From NCBI GenBank assembly GCA_013141375.1, contig JABFRC010000090.1, forward strand, positions 1 through 32,961: a stretch of 32,961 nt of DNA. Reading direction: 5' to 3'. The position numbers were made by a program, and so were the translations under genes. The DNA comes from Methylococcaceae bacterium (GTDB lineage: Bacteria; Pseudomonadota; Gammaproteobacteria; Methylococcales; Methylomonadaceae). Under the pieces are notes generated by a model. The model saw nothing but the letters and a program-made list of their open reading frames with translations, ran no database searches and was not told the DNA's origin. Of this stretch, positions 1 to 9,581 are shown one piece after another (position 1 is the stretch's first letter; every line of letters begins with the position of its first letter).

Positions 1-135
1 AATATTCCATCAGGGCCAGAGGCGATAAAGGCCTCATTCACAGGCCGGATATATGGGAGCAACTGCGCTCACTGACCTTTGTAATCAATATGAAAATGCT
101 TGCAAAACGGAGGAGTCCATATATGGGCTGCATGC

Positions 136-202
136 TTTTCGCAACCCAACATTCAACCAACGAAATTGCCAAAAATGTTTGGGTAGTTTTCGCCACCCAA
201 AC
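136..202. repeat. Degenerate intergenic repeat: direct repeats TTTTCGCAACCCAAC (136-150) and TTTTCGCCACCCAAA (187-201), plus inverted repeat GTTTGGGT/ACCCAAAC (177-184/195-202)
   Basis: Read directly from sequence downstream of the dbpA stop codon. Confidence 0.5.
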
Positions 203-210
203 CTTCCCGC

Positions 211-1599
211 CTAATCCCACTGAGATTTTCGAACCGTAAAACTTCTTCCTTTGATCTTGCCATTTCTTAAGCAAGCCAGCGCACTATCCGCACTGTCACG
301 TTTTATCGCCACATAAGCATGTTTATCGAACAAGTCGATTTTGCCGACTTCGCTACCGGCAATGCCGCCTTCACCCGTCAATGCACCCAAAATGTCGCCG
401 GGGCGGACTTTGTCTTTACGACCGCCGTCGATCCAGAGCGTGACCATGGGCGGTTGAAATCGCTGTTCGTCAGTCATTTTAAAGGGCGCAACTTCGTCCC
501 ATTTGGCAGAATGGCCTTGATAGTCTTCGATGGCTTTAACTCTTGGCAATTCGGCTTCAATGCATAAACTTAAGGCTAAGCCTTTGTTACCGGCACGACC
601 GGTCCGGCCGATGCGATGTACGTAGATTTCCGGGTCCCAGGGTAGCTCGAAATTGATCACGGCTTGCATGTCTTTGATGTCCAGGCCTCTTGCTGCAACA
701 TCGGTGGCGACGAGAATCGAGCAGCTTTTGTTGGAGAAGCGCACCAGCACTTGATCGCGATCTTTTTGTTCCAGATCGCCATGAATGGCTTGCACTGAAA
801 ACCCGGCTTGCGACAAGTGACTCGCCACATCCTGGCAATCGCGCTTGGTGTTGCAAAACACCACGGTGGATTCCGGACGGTGATAGGCCAGCAGATAACC
901 CAAGGCATTTAGCCGTTTGGATTTTTCGGTTTGATAAAAAAGCTGTTCAATATCACTATCGTGATGGCTAGTCTCAATACTGACAGACACCGGTTTAAAC
1001 TGAAATTTCTGACTCATTTCCCGTATTTGCTCGGCATAGGTCGCTGAAAACAGCAGAGTTTGCCGGTGCGTTGGCGCGTAGGAAATGACATCGGTAATCG
1101 CTTCTTCAAAGCCCATGTCGAGCATGCGGTCGGCTTCATCCAATACCAGCACTTTGAGATTACTCAACTTTAAACTGCGTTTACGCAGATGTTCTTGTAA
1201 TCGGCCCGGCGTTCCCACTACCACATGCACGCCGTGCTCCAATGAGCCAAGCTGCGGACCGAACGGCACGCCGCCGCACAAGGCCAATACTTTAATGTTT
1301 TGGGTAAAGCGAGCTAAACGACGAATTTCCTTGCAGACCTGATCGGCAAGTTCGCGCGTAGGACAAACGACCATCGCTTGAACTCGAAAGCTGCTTAAAT
1401 CCAGCCGAGATAACAGACCAATCCCGAACGCTGCCGTTTTGCCGCTGCCGGTCTTGGCTTGCGCAATCACATCCTTGCCCTCAAGAATGTGCGGCAGGCT
1501 TTCGGCCTGAATGGGTGTTAAGTGGGTGTAACCCAAAGATTCGATGTTTTCGAGCAGGGCGGGTTTTAACGGTAAGGATGAAAATTCTGGCGTATTCAC
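211..1599 (-). CDS. dbpA: ATP-dependent RNA helicase DbpA (DEAD-box)
   Basis: AKTGSGKT, PTRELA, DEAD, SAT and HRIGRTGRAG motifs; C-terminal DbpA-type RNA-binding domain (GGRKDKVRPGDILGALTGEGG); length 462 aa. Confidence 0.93.
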   Translation of the reverse strand: MNTPEFSSLPLKPALLENIESLGYTHLTPIQAESLPHILEGKDVIAQAKTGSGKTAAFGIGLLSRLDLSSFRVQAMVVCPTRELADQVCKEIRRLARFTQNIKVLALCGGVPFGPQLGSLEHGVHVVVGTPGRLQEHLRKRSLKLSNLKVLVLDEADRMLDMGFEEAITDVISYAPTHRQTLLFSATYAEQIREMSQKFQFKPVSVSIETSHHDSDIEQLFYQTEKSKRLNALGYLLAYHRPESTVVFCNTKRDCQDVASHLSQAGFSVQAIHGDLEQKDRDQVLVRFSNKSCSILVATDVAARGLDIKDMQAVINFELPWDPEIYVHRIGRTGRAGNKGLALSLCIEAELPRVKAIEDYQGHSAKWDEVAPFKMTDEQRFQPPMVTLWIDGGRKDKVRPGDILGALTGEGGIAGSEVGKIDLFDKHAYVAIKRDSADSALACLRNGKIKGRSFTVRKSQWD

Positions 1600-1622
1600 A
1601 AAGACTCTTTTATATCAGTAAG

Positions 1623-1641
1623 ATGCGGCAAAAGGCCGCAT
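1623..1641. other. Hairpin ATGCGGC-AAAAG-GCCGCAT in the dbpA 5' region
   Basis: Perfect 7-bp stem, 5-nt loop, 24 nt upstream of the dbpA start; no T-tract on the minus strand. Confidence 0.5.
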
Positions 1642-1707
1642 TTGGTTTGCCATGATAACAGAGTTCAACGACCGCCCTGCCCTATACCCAACAGATCATT
1701 CGAATAG

Positions 1708-2469
1708 TTAAATAAATCCATGTAATCCGCGTTTGGATTTTACCGCCAGCCAGTCTTTCAGCTGCTTTAACTCTTCAGTTTCTGCTAACTCATCCAGGCT
1801 TTGCTTGGTTCTTAACAAGCGAAATGCATCTGACAGCACTTTATAGCGATCGCCGGTAATGCCAGCGCGCCTTAAACCAACAGTGTTCAATTTGTAATGC
1901 CGGGCAGGACGGCCGCCGATGAGCATAAAGGGGATCACATCCATATTCAGCCCGGTAGTGCCCTGCACAATAGCGTATGAGCCAATTCTGCAAAACTGGT
2001 GAGCAACCACGTTGCCGCCCATAAATACGTTGTTGCCGACTTCAACAAAACCGCCTATCGCCACATTGTTGGCGAAGATGGTTTTATTGCCAACACTGCA
2101 ATCATGAGCCACATGGCTGTTATTCATAAAGTAACAATCCGAACCGATGCGCGTTTCAGCATGTTCTTTGGAGGCACGGTGTGCGGTAAAGCCTTCCCTG
2201 AAAGCATTATTGTCGCCAATAATTAACCAAGAAACAGTTTCGGGTTTAAAACTGGTATCTTGCGGCAAACCGCCCAAGACCACATGGGGATGCAAAATAT
2301 TGCCGTCACCCATTTTGACATGGCCATGCACGACGGCATGGGCGCCAATCTGGCAATTCGCGCCCAAAACGGCACCGGTTTCGATAACCGCAAAAGGTCC
2401 CACGGTAAGGTTGTCACCCAAAATGACGTCGGGCGCGATATAGGCGGTCGGGTGTATGTGTTGAGTCAT
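1708..2469 (-). CDS. lpxA: LpxA-like acyl-ACP--UDP-N-acetylglucosamine O-acyltransferase (left-handed beta-helix)
   Basis: Hexapeptide repeats, AHDCSVGN and HQFCRIG motifs, C-terminal helical region; divergent from canonical LpxA. Confidence 0.75.
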   Translation of the reverse strand: MTQHIHPTAYIAPDVILGDNLTVGPFAVIETGAVLGANCQIGAHAVVHGHVKMGDGNILHPHVVLGGLPQDTSFKPETVSWLIIGDNNAFREGFTAHRASKEHAETRIGSDCYFMNNSHVAHDCSVGNKTIFANNVAIGGFVEVGNNVFMGGNVVAHQFCRIGSYAIVQGTTGLNMDVIPFMLIGGRPARHYKLNTVGLRRAGITGDRYKVLSDAFRLLRTKQSLDELAETEELKQLKDWLAVKSKRGLHGFI

Positions 2470-2474
2470 CTTCG

Positions 2475-3359
2475 TTATCCTCTTGGATGATGTTTTGAAT
2501 GTAATTCTTTTAAGCGTTCTTGCGCAATGTGGGTATAAATTTGTGTGGTCGATAAATCCGAGTGTCCAAGCAATAGCTGCACCACCCGCAAATCAGCGCC
2601 ATGATTTAACAGATGCGTGGCAAAAGCGTGCCGCAAGGTATGCGGCGATAATTCCTTATTTATACCGGCCGTTTTAGCATGACGTTTGATAATGTGCCAA
2701 AACGCTTGCCGGGTCATGCCATCTGCCCGATTGGTCACGAACAGGTAATCGCATTGACGTTCGTGAAGCAGGGTTTTTCTGGATTGTTCCATATAACCTT
2801 CCAGCCAGCTCATTGCCTCTTCACCCACGGGCACCAGCCGCTCTTTATTGCCTTTACCGATAATTCTTACCACACCCTGCCGAAAACTGATGTGTTCGAA
2901 TTTTAACGACACCAGTTCAGAAACCCGTAGACCTGTGGCGTAGAGCATTTCCAGCATGGTTTTGTCCCTGAAACCGAGCGCATTTGTAGTTTCCGGCGCA
3001 TTCAACAGCAATTCGACATCCTGTTCTGAAAGCGAAATCGGCAATGGTCGACCTATGTGTGGTGACTCAATCAGCGCGGTTGGATCGACCGTGAGATTAT
3101 TTTCCCTGAGGTAATAACCATAGAAACGCCGCAGACTAGAGAGTATGCGCGCTGTTGACCGGTTGCCAATACCGTCTTTATAGCGACTGGCGAGGAATCC
3201 GGACAAATCACCACCATCAACCTCCAACATGGATTTATCAGCCAACCATTTAGCAAAAATGCTCAAATCGCTGCGGTATGCCGACAGCGTATTATCGCTC
3301 AAGCCCTGTTCAGCCCAGGCAGCGTCGAGAAACTGATCAATCAACGAGCTTGCGTTCAT
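2475..3359 (-). CDS. xerD: Site-specific tyrosine recombinase XerD
   Basis: Phage_integrase signature ATGLRVSELVSL, HTLRHAFATHLLNHGADLRVVQLLLGHSDLSTTQIYTH; SAM-like N-terminal domain. Confidence 0.93.
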   Translation of the reverse strand: MNASSLIDQFLDAAWAEQGLSDNTLSAYRSDLSIFAKWLADKSMLEVDGGDLSGFLASRYKDGIGNRSTARILSSLRRFYGYYLRENNLTVDPTALIESPHIGRPLPISLSEQDVELLLNAPETTNALGFRDKTMLEMLYATGLRVSELVSLKFEHISFRQGVVRIIGKGNKERLVPVGEEAMSWLEGYMEQSRKTLLHERQCDYLFVTNRADGMTRQAFWHIIKRHAKTAGINKELSPHTLRHAFATHLLNHGADLRVVQLLLGHSDLSTTQIYTHIAQERLKELHSKHHPRG

Positions 3360-3853
3360 GGGTTCAGGCTGGCTTCAAATTCCAGTAATTTGATTTTAAT
3401 ATCCATTAACTCGCCGTGGGTCTGCCCACAATAACCACCCATTCCAGACATTGAAACAACGCGGTGACAAGGGATAAATAATGGATAAGGATTGTCGCGA
3501 CAAGCATTGCCGACGGCGCGTGCAGATGAACCTATTTTTTTTGCCAAAGCCGAATAGGTTACTGTTTTGCCTAATGGAATCTGACAAAGCTCGCTCCACA
3601 CTCGGTTTCTGTATTCACTGCCTTGCTTTAACAGCTTAATGTGCATGGATTTACTGGTGTCTGTCCAGTATTGCGCCATTTGGCGTTGCAACTCGTTATC
3701 TAGATTGCCAATAGAGTTATCATCAGCAGCCCAATCTACATCGCAAATAACATCTTGCCGACTATGGACAACAAGATTTCCGGCGGGCGTTTGGATGTTA
3801 AAAACTTCTTCAACGCCTGAACAGCTATCTATCCACTGGTTTACGATTGGCAT
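3356..3853 (-). CDS. ogt: Methylated-DNA--[protein]-cysteine S-methyltransferase
   Basis: PCHRVVS active-site motif, GNACRDNPYPLFIPCHRV; 4-nt overlap with xerD. Confidence 0.88.
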   Translation of the reverse strand: MPIVNQWIDSCSGVEEVFNIQTPAGNLVVHSRQDVICDVDWAADDNSIGNLDNELQRQMAQYWTDTSKSMHIKLLKQGSEYRNRVWSELCQIPLGKTVTYSALAKKIGSSARAVGNACRDNPYPLFIPCHRVVSMSGMGGYCGQTHGELMDIKIKLLEFEASLNP

Positions 3854-3905
3854 GACCTAGAAATCCTTACAACGATTTACATCTACTTGCCGTAATTCAA
3901 GACAC

Positions 3906-3935
3906 AAAAAAGGCAGCTCAAAGGCTGCCTTTTTA
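3906..3935 (-). terminator. Rho-independent terminator of the rpsP-rimM-trmD-rplS operon
   Basis: AAAAAAGGCAGC-tcaaag-GCTGCCTTTTT, symmetric A/T flanks. Confidence 0.85.
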
Positions 3936-3953
3936 TTGCACATCAAGAAAAAA

Positions 3954-4298
3954 TTAAAGTTTTTCTTTGATACGTGCTGCTTTACCAGTCAAGTCACGCA
4001 AGTAATACAACTTGGCGCGACGAACATCACCACGACGCTTAACTTGTATTTCGCTGATAATCGGGCTGTGTGTTTGGAAAACACGCTCAACGCCAGTACC
4101 GTGAGAAATCTTTCTAACGGTGAATGCAGAGTTCACTCCGCGATTACGCTTTGCAATCACGATGCCTTCGAAGGCCTGGATTCTTTCACGATCACCTTCT
4201 CTAACTTTAACCTGAACAACAACAGTGTCACCAGGACCAAAATCAGGAATTTGTTTAAGCTGTTCAGCTTCTATTTGTTCAATAATATTGCTCATCAC
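3954..4298 (-). CDS. rplS: 50S ribosomal protein L19
   Basis: [46 protein letters not shown]. Confidence 0.97.
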   Translation of the reverse strand: MMSNIIEQIEAEQLKQIPDFGPGDTVVVQVKVREGDRERIQAFEGIVIAKRNRGVNSAFTVRKISHGTGVERVFQTHSPIISEIQVKRRGDVRRAKLYYLRDLTGKAARIKEKL

Positions 4299-4303
4299 AC
4301 ACC

Positions 4304-5047
4304 CTATTTAACTTCAACTTCGTTTTTAAATTGTCTAAGCAGAGATTCCTGTTCTGCACTCAACTGTTTTTTTATCAATAAATCTGGTCTTCGCTGCCAT
4401 GTTCGGCCCAAAGACTGCTTCATTCGCCAACGGCTAATTTCAGCATGGTTTCCACTCATTAATACATCTGGAACAGAAATCCCTTCTAGTTGCTCTGGCC
4501 TTGTATAGTGAGGACAGTCAAGCAATCCATCAACATGAGAGTCTTGTTTGGCAGACTCTGCATCACCTAATACACCTGGAAGTAATCGCGTAACACCATC
4601 GATCACCACAAGTGCGGCCAGTTCGCCGCCACTAATTACATAATCTCCAAGTGACCACTCTTCATCGCAATCCAATTGAACGAAACGTTCATCAATGCCT
4701 TCATAACGCCCGGCAATCAATATCAATTGCGACAATTGGGAAGCTTCTGACAACAAGGACTGCGTAATCGGTCGTCCCTGTGGACTTAAATAAACTACTT
4801 TTGCAGTACCAAGACCATCCTGCTTTGCTCGAGTAACCGCCTCATGTAGAGGCTGATACTTCATTACCATGCCTGGGCCACCACCGTAAGGTCGGTCATC
4901 CACAGTTTTATGGATGTCGTGTGTGTAATCCCTAGGATTCCAAAGACTTAAGCCAACTATGCCTCGCTCGATTGCCTTACCTGTTACTCCATGATTGGCC
5001 GCTGAAGACACCAATTCAGGAAATAGGGTTACAACATCAAAACGCAT
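4304..5047 (-). CDS. trmD: tRNA (guanine-N1)-methyltransferase
   Basis: [52 protein letters not shown]; the ORF track start (5074) overlaps rimM, internal ATG at 5047 preferred. Confidence 0.96.
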   Translation of the reverse strand: MRFDVVTLFPELVSSAANHGVTGKAIERGIVGLSLWNPRDYTHDIHKTVDDRPYGGGPGMVMKYQPLHEAVTRAKQDGLGTAKVVYLSPQGRPITQSLLSEASQLSQLILIAGRYEGIDERFVQLDCDEEWSLGDYVISGGELAALVVIDGVTRLLPGVLGDAESAKQDSHVDGLLDCPHYTRPEQLEGISVPDVLMSGNHAEISRWRMKQSLGRTWQRRPDLLIKKQLSAEQESLLRQFKNEVEVK

Positions 5048-5055
5048 ACTGGGAA

Positions 5056-5562
5056 CTAAAACTCTGGATCCCAATCAACAATCATTTTGCCGGCGCTAAG
5101 ATCAATAGTTACTATTGTCTGGTCTAGCAAAAAAGGAATAGCTCTTTCTCTATCGCCTTTAATAAGAATAACGTCATTGGCCCCTGTTTCCATAAGGCCA
5201 TCAATTATTCCCAGCTGAACACCACCAGTCGTTTCAACATTCAACCCAACCAGCTGAGACCAATAATACTCATCATCAGAAGGTTCCGGCAATTGCTCTG
5301 CCTTTATAAAAACTTCCCAGCCCATAAGGTTGGCGGCATGATCTCGATCTGCAATACCATCAAGCTGTGCAACTACTGTCTTTCCTTGGAGTTGTCCATC
5401 AACTACTGCAATTGACTTCTCTTCGCTGCCTTTTTTTAGCAACCAAGGAGAGTAACTAATAATATTGTCACGCGGCTCGGTAAAAGAGAAAACTTTTACC
5501 CAACCTTTTACACCAAAAACGCCAGATATTTTTCCAACGTTAATTAGTTCTTTCGAGGACAA
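5056..5562 (-). CDS. rimM: Ribosome maturation factor RimM
   Basis: Position in operon; [19 protein letters not shown] and PRC-barrel region. Confidence 0.95.
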   Translation of the reverse strand: MSSKELINVGKISGVFGVKGWVKVFSFTEPRDNIISYSPWLLKKGSEEKSIAVVDGQLQGKTVVAQLDGIADRDHAANLMGWEVFIKAEQLPEPSDDEYYWSQLVGLNVETTGGVQLGIIDGLMETGANDVILIKGDRERAIPFLLDQTIVTIDLSAGKMIVDWDPEF

Positions 5563-5565
5563 AAT

Positions 5566-5817
5566 TTAAGCAGCAGCCTTGATAGCATCTTTAATCAATT
5601 TGGCAACGCGTTCGGAAGGCTGCGCACCAGTTGATTTCCAATACTCAACACGAGCAGTATCTAAACGCAATCTTTCTTCATTACCACGAGCGACTGGGTT
5701 AAAAAAGCCAACTCTTTCAATATAACGCCCGTCGCGACCGCTTCTGCTGTCAGTGACAACGACATGATAAAAAGGGCGGTTTTTTGCACCGGTTCTAGTG
5801 AGACGAATGGTTACCAT
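5566..5817 (-). CDS. rpsP: 30S ribosomal protein S16
   Basis: [41 protein letters not shown]. Confidence 0.97.
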   Translation of the reverse strand: MVTIRLTRTGAKNRPFYHVVVTDSRSGRDGRYIERVGFFNPVARGNEERLRLDTARVEYWKSTGAQPSERVAKLIKDAIKAAA

Positions 5818-5895
5818 CTAATTTCCTCAAAAACATTTGGTCATTGTTAATCGGCGCATTGTACGCGATTTTATATATATGTGAAGTACAAATTG

Positions 5896-5911
5896 ATATC
5901 TTCGAAGATAT
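5896..5911. repeat. 16-bp perfect palindrome ATATCTTCGAAGATAT between rpsP and ffh
   Basis: Perfect dyad read directly from sequence. Confidence 0.6.
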
Positions 5912-5926
5912 ACAATCCATCAGCGC

Positions 5927-7282
5927 TTAGCGCCTCATTCCCCGCACATTGCTCTTTATTCCCCGCATCATGTTAGCCATGTTGCCGGCTTTGAATTTTT
6001 TCATCATTTTTTGCATCATCAAAAACTGCTTGAGTATGCGATTAACATCCTGCAATTCCTGACCACACCCTGTGGCAATACGTTTTTTTCTATTACCTTT
6101 TATTAAGTCCGGATAACGCCTTTCCTGCATAGTCATGGAATTAATTACCGCGACTTGGCGCGCCAGCATTTTGTCATTAACTTTGTCTTTCATTTCTTGA
6201 GGAATGGAATTAATACCAGGCAACTTATCCAGCAATGATCCCACACCCCCCATGTTTTGCATTTGCTGCAGCTGCTCGCGAAAATCTTCCAAATCAAAAC
6301 TTTTCCCTTTTTGGATTTTTCTTGCCAGCTTTTCGGCTTTTTCTTTATCAACTTTTTGCTCAATCTCCTCGATCAAGCTTAATACATCACCCATTCCCAA
6401 AATTCTGGAGGCAATACGATCTGGGTGAAAAGGCTCCAGTGCATCCGTCTTCTCGCCAACGCCGATAAACTTGATCGGTTTACCCGTAATATGACGAATA
6501 GATAACGCAGCGCCGCCACGCGCATCACCATCAGCCTTGGTTAAGATTACACCGGTTAACGGCAAGGCATCATTAAAAGCCTTAGCAGTGACTGCAGCAT
6601 CCTGTCCAGTCATACTATCAACGACAAAAAGCGTTTCAGTTGGCTTGATTGCCGCATGCAATGCTTTTATTTCTGCCATCATCTCGTCGTCCACATGCAG
6701 ACGACCCGCAGTATCCACGATGATGACATCAAGAAATTTACGCTTGGCTGCATCAATAGCACCCAAGGCAATATCTACAGGATTCTGAGTTAGATCACTT
6801 GGGTAAAAATCCAAGGAAAGATCATTCGCCAACACTTCCAGCTGTTTAATAGCGGCTGGGCGATAAACATCAGCACTGACGACACCGACTTTTTTCTTTT
6901 GATTTGTTTGCAGCCAGCGTCCTAGCTTAGCCACGGTAGTTGTCTTACCGGCGCCCTGTAAACCCGCCAATAAAATGACGACCGGAGGATTCGCCCTGAG
7001 ATTTAGGCCTTCATTCGCCTCACCCATGACGCTTATCAGCTCAGATTGAACGAGCTTAATCAGCGATTGCCCAGGCGACAAACTATCTTGAACTTCCTTC
7101 CCTAACGCACCTTCCCTGACTCGCTCGATAAAGTCGGTAACCACCGGCAAAGCGACATCAGCCTCAAGCAGGGCCAGCCGGACTTCGCGTAAAGTCTCCT
7201 TGACATTGCTCTCAGTCAGCCGCCCCTGACCTTTAATTTTTTTAAGCGTACTACTTAATCGATCGGTTAAATTATCAAACAT
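5927..7282 (-). CDS. ffh: Signal recognition particle protein Ffh
   Basis: GLQGAGKTTTVAKLG, DTAGRLHVD, TKADGDARGGAALS, C-terminal Met-rich M domain. Confidence 0.97.
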   Translation of the reverse strand: MFDNLTDRLSSTLKKIKGQGRLTESNVKETLREVRLALLEADVALPVVTDFIERVREGALGKEVQDSLSPGQSLIKLVQSELISVMGEANEGLNLRANPPVVILLAGLQGAGKTTTVAKLGRWLQTNQKKKVGVVSADVYRPAAIKQLEVLANDLSLDFYPSDLTQNPVDIALGAIDAAKRKFLDVIIVDTAGRLHVDDEMMAEIKALHAAIKPTETLFVVDSMTGQDAAVTAKAFNDALPLTGVILTKADGDARGGAALSIRHITGKPIKFIGVGEKTDALEPFHPDRIASRILGMGDVLSLIEEIEQKVDKEKAEKLARKIQKGKSFDLEDFREQLQQMQNMGGVGSLLDKLPGINSIPQEMKDKVNDKMLARQVAVINSMTMQERRYPDLIKGNRKKRIATGCGQELQDVNRILKQFLMMQKMMKKFKAGNMANMMRGIKSNVRGMRR

Positions 7283-7443
7283 ATCTGCGTCTTTATTGAG
7301 CGTTAAGAAAATCCATTGCTAGCACAAATGCACTAGGACTATTGGGGCGCGTATATTAACATAGGCCTTTGATTCTTTGCACTCACAGCGACACATTCAA
7401 CAAGTTCGCATTGCAAGTTAGACAACCTACAACAATCAAAGCC

Positions 7444-8241
7444 ATGAACACCACCGCTATTGCTATTTTTTCCATCATTGCCTACCTAATAAGCACGACA
7501 CTGATTGCCAAGAATATCTCGAAAAAAAACCCAAAACGCACGCCTATTTATTTAGCATGGCTAGCCGTAATCAGCCATTCCGCCTACATCGCACTTACTT
7601 TTAAAAACAACAACGGCTTCAATTTCAGCTTTACTAATACTTCATCACTTATTGCTCTGATTGTTGCCTTGATTTTACTGCTGGCAGCAAATAACAAGCC
7701 TGTTGAAAAACTAGGCATCGCTTTATTTCCAACAAGCGCACTAATGCTTGGCTTATCCATTTATTTTCCACAGCAAACACATCTTTTGCACGCCTATAGC
7801 TGGGAAATGAACACCCACATACTGACGTCAATCGTTGCCTTCAGCTTATTGAATATTGCCGCGCTTCAATCAGTACTACTTGCCATACAAGATCAACAAC
7901 TTAAAAGCCATCCTCCCAAACGACTGATTCGATCGCTGCCATCCATCCAAACCATGGAGTCATTACTATTTCAGATGATGGCCGCAGGCGTTATATTTTT
8001 GACTATCTCTTTAGTCACCGGCTTTTTGTTTATTGATGACTTGTTTGCCCAGCATCTCGCACACAAAACCATTCTATCAATTATAGCGTGGATCATTTTT
8101 ACAGGCTTATTACTGGGCAGAATGATTTACGGCTGGCGCGGAAAAATTGCCATCCGATGGACACTTATTGGCTTTGGCGCTTTATTGCTTGCTTATTTTG
8201 GCAGCAAACTGGTGCTGGAATTGATTTTAAAAAGAGGCTAA
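7444..8241 (+). CDS. YpjD/CcsA-like cytochrome c assembly family inner-membrane protein
   Basis: Multiple TM helices; HAYSWEMNTHILTSIVAFSLLNIAALQSVLLAIQD resembles the CcsA family; divergent from ffh as in many gammaproteobacteria; ATG at 7444 preferred over 7369. Confidence 0.8.
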   Translation: MNTTAIAIFSIIAYLISTTLIAKNISKKNPKRTPIYLAWLAVISHSAYIALTFKNNNGFNFSFTNTSSLIALIVALILLLAANNKPVEKLGIALFPTSALMLGLSIYFPQQTHLLHAYSWEMNTHILTSIVAFSLLNIAALQSVLLAIQDQQLKSHPPKRLIRSLPSIQTMESLLFQMMAAGVIFLTISLVTGFLFIDDLFAQHLAHKTILSIIAWIIFTGLLLGRMIYGWRGKIAIRWTLIGFGALLLAYFGSKLVLELILKRG

Positions 8242-8263
8242 AGCCATTTCGAGCTTTAGCCTC
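8234..8263. terminator. Bidirectional terminator between convergent ypjD and the YjfB-like gene
   Basis: GAGGCTAAAGC-cattTCGA-GCTTTAGCCTC (11-bp perfect stem) overlapping the ypjD stop codon; T-tract on the minus strand (TTTTTAAAAT). Confidence 0.75.
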
Positions 8264-8270
8264 AATTTCA

Positions 8271-8456
8271 TTAAACGTACTCGTCTATCTTTCCCACCAC
8301 TTTGGCGGACTCAATTAATCGAAGAGCCGCTTCACCGTTTGCTTTATCAACATCCTGACCTTTTTTAAGAACAGCCACATCGACCGCCTGAAGCGTTTCA
8401 GCCTGTTTAGCTGCTGAAACAATTAACCCTGAAACACTACCTACTGAACCTAACAT
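8271..8456 (-). CDS. YjfB-like putative motility protein (61 aa)
   Basis: MLGSVGSVSGLIVSAAKQAETLQAVDVAVLKKGQDVDKANGEAALRLIESA resembles the YjfB motility family; AGGAGG RBS at 8461-8466 supports the start at 8456. Confidence 0.75.
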   Translation of the reverse strand: MLGSVGSVSGLIVSAAKQAETLQAVDVAVLKKGQDVDKANGEAALRLIESAKVVGKIDEYV

Positions 8457-8484
8457 AGACCCTCCTAAATTAATGGCCTTAAGA

Positions 8485-8511
8485 CTATCGGCCACATCAA
8501 CACAAACTTTA
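8485..8511 (-). promoter_or_regulatory. FliA (sigma28) promoter TAAAGTTT-N11-GCCGATAG for the YjfB-like gene
   Basis: 15 of 16 positions match TAAAGTTT-N11-GCCGATAA with exact spacing; 29 nt upstream of the start codon. Confidence 0.85.
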
Positions 8512-8651
8512 GCTCTCTACTCGATTTATGCGGCAAAAAACTGCCGCCAACCAACGCTTTAAACCCAACTAGCTGCGTCAAAAATCTGACCGCCCCATAC
8601 AAAACAAAACTTACTCATTTAAAATCAACGATTTAAAACATAAGGCAAAGA

Positions 8652-8668
8652 CTGGCATGGAAATAGCT
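8652..8668 (+). promoter_or_regulatory. Sigma54-type promoter CTGGCATGGAAATAGCT upstream of the first flagellin
   Basis: 15 of 17 positions match YTGGCACGRNNNTTGCW; GG-N10-GC spacing conserved; 47 nt upstream of ATG. Confidence 0.65.
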
Positions 8669-8714
8669 TATTTAATATCGACACATTTAATATTTTTCGA
8701 TTAGGAGACTTACA

Positions 8715-9557
8715 ATGGCCAGCATGGTAATTAACACAAACTTGGCATCAATCAACAGCCAACGCATGCTTGATAGAACCAACAATGACTTAAAAACATC
8801 TATGGAAAGGCTATCTTCCGGATTACGAGTCAATAGCGCCAAGGATGATGCTGCTGGCTTAGCCATTGCCAATCGGATGGCCTCGCAAATTGGCGGGATG
8901 ACGGTAGCGATTAGAAATGCCAATGACGGTATTTCCATGGCGCAAAATGCTGAATCGGCAATGGGCGTTCTCACCAATACGATGCAGCGCATGCGCGACT
9001 TAGCTGTACAATCAGCTAACGATGGCGGAGTAACTTCTTCCGATAGAGAAAAGCTGAATGAAGAATTCAAACAACTAAATAACGAACTAACACGAATAAT
9101 TACAAGTACTGAATTTAATGGTAAAAAAATCATTAATGGCAGCTTGTCTGCGGGGGTTGTAATGCAAGTCGGCCCCAACATTGCATCTGACAACCGCATA
9201 CCGATAAGCGTTGCAAACTTGGCCACCGTCATTACCAGCGTCACAATAGCAAGCATTGGGTCGGGCGCAACCGCGAGTGGAGCAAGAAACGCTATAGAAG
9301 CAATTGATAACGCTATAAAAGCTGTCGATACTTCTCGCGCAAAATTGGGCGCAATTCAAAACCGATTTATAACCACCATCACCAATTTACAATCTTCTAT
9401 TGAAAATCAATCAGCTGCTAAATCAAGAATTACTGATGCTGATTTCGCAATGGAAACCGCCAATTTAAGCCGCAACCAGATATTGCAACAGGCTGGAACA
9501 GCAATGTTGGCACAAGCCAACCAATCAACTCAGTCGGTTTTGAAACTACTACAATAA
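8715..9557 (+). CDS. fliC: Flagellin (280 aa, first copy)
   Basis: N-terminal MVINTNLASINSQRML...SSGLRVNSAKDDAAGLAIANRM and C-terminal NLSRNQILQQAGTAMLAQANQSTQSVLKLLQ flagellin domains; RBS AGGAGA. Confidence 0.96.
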   Translation: MASMVINTNLASINSQRMLDRTNNDLKTSMERLSSGLRVNSAKDDAAGLAIANRMASQIGGMTVAIRNANDGISMAQNAESAMGVLTNTMQRMRDLAVQSANDGGVTSSDREKLNEEFKQLNNELTRIITSTEFNGKKIINGSLSAGVVMQVGPNIASDNRIPISVANLATVITSVTIASIGSGATASGARNAIEAIDNAIKAVDTSRAKLGAIQNRFITTITNLQSSIENQSAAKSRITDADFAMETANLSRNQILQQAGTAMLAQANQSTQSVLKLLQ

Positions 9558-9581
9558 CAAACCATGACGACTAAACAGACT

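Noticed and set aside
38-274. 78-aa minus-strand ORF at the left edge
   Set aside because: Overlaps the dbpA 3' end and the intergenic repeat; no RBS or family resemblance
3936-4508. 190-aa plus-strand ORF across rplS and trmD
   Set aside because: Antisense to two well-supported core genes, no family resemblance
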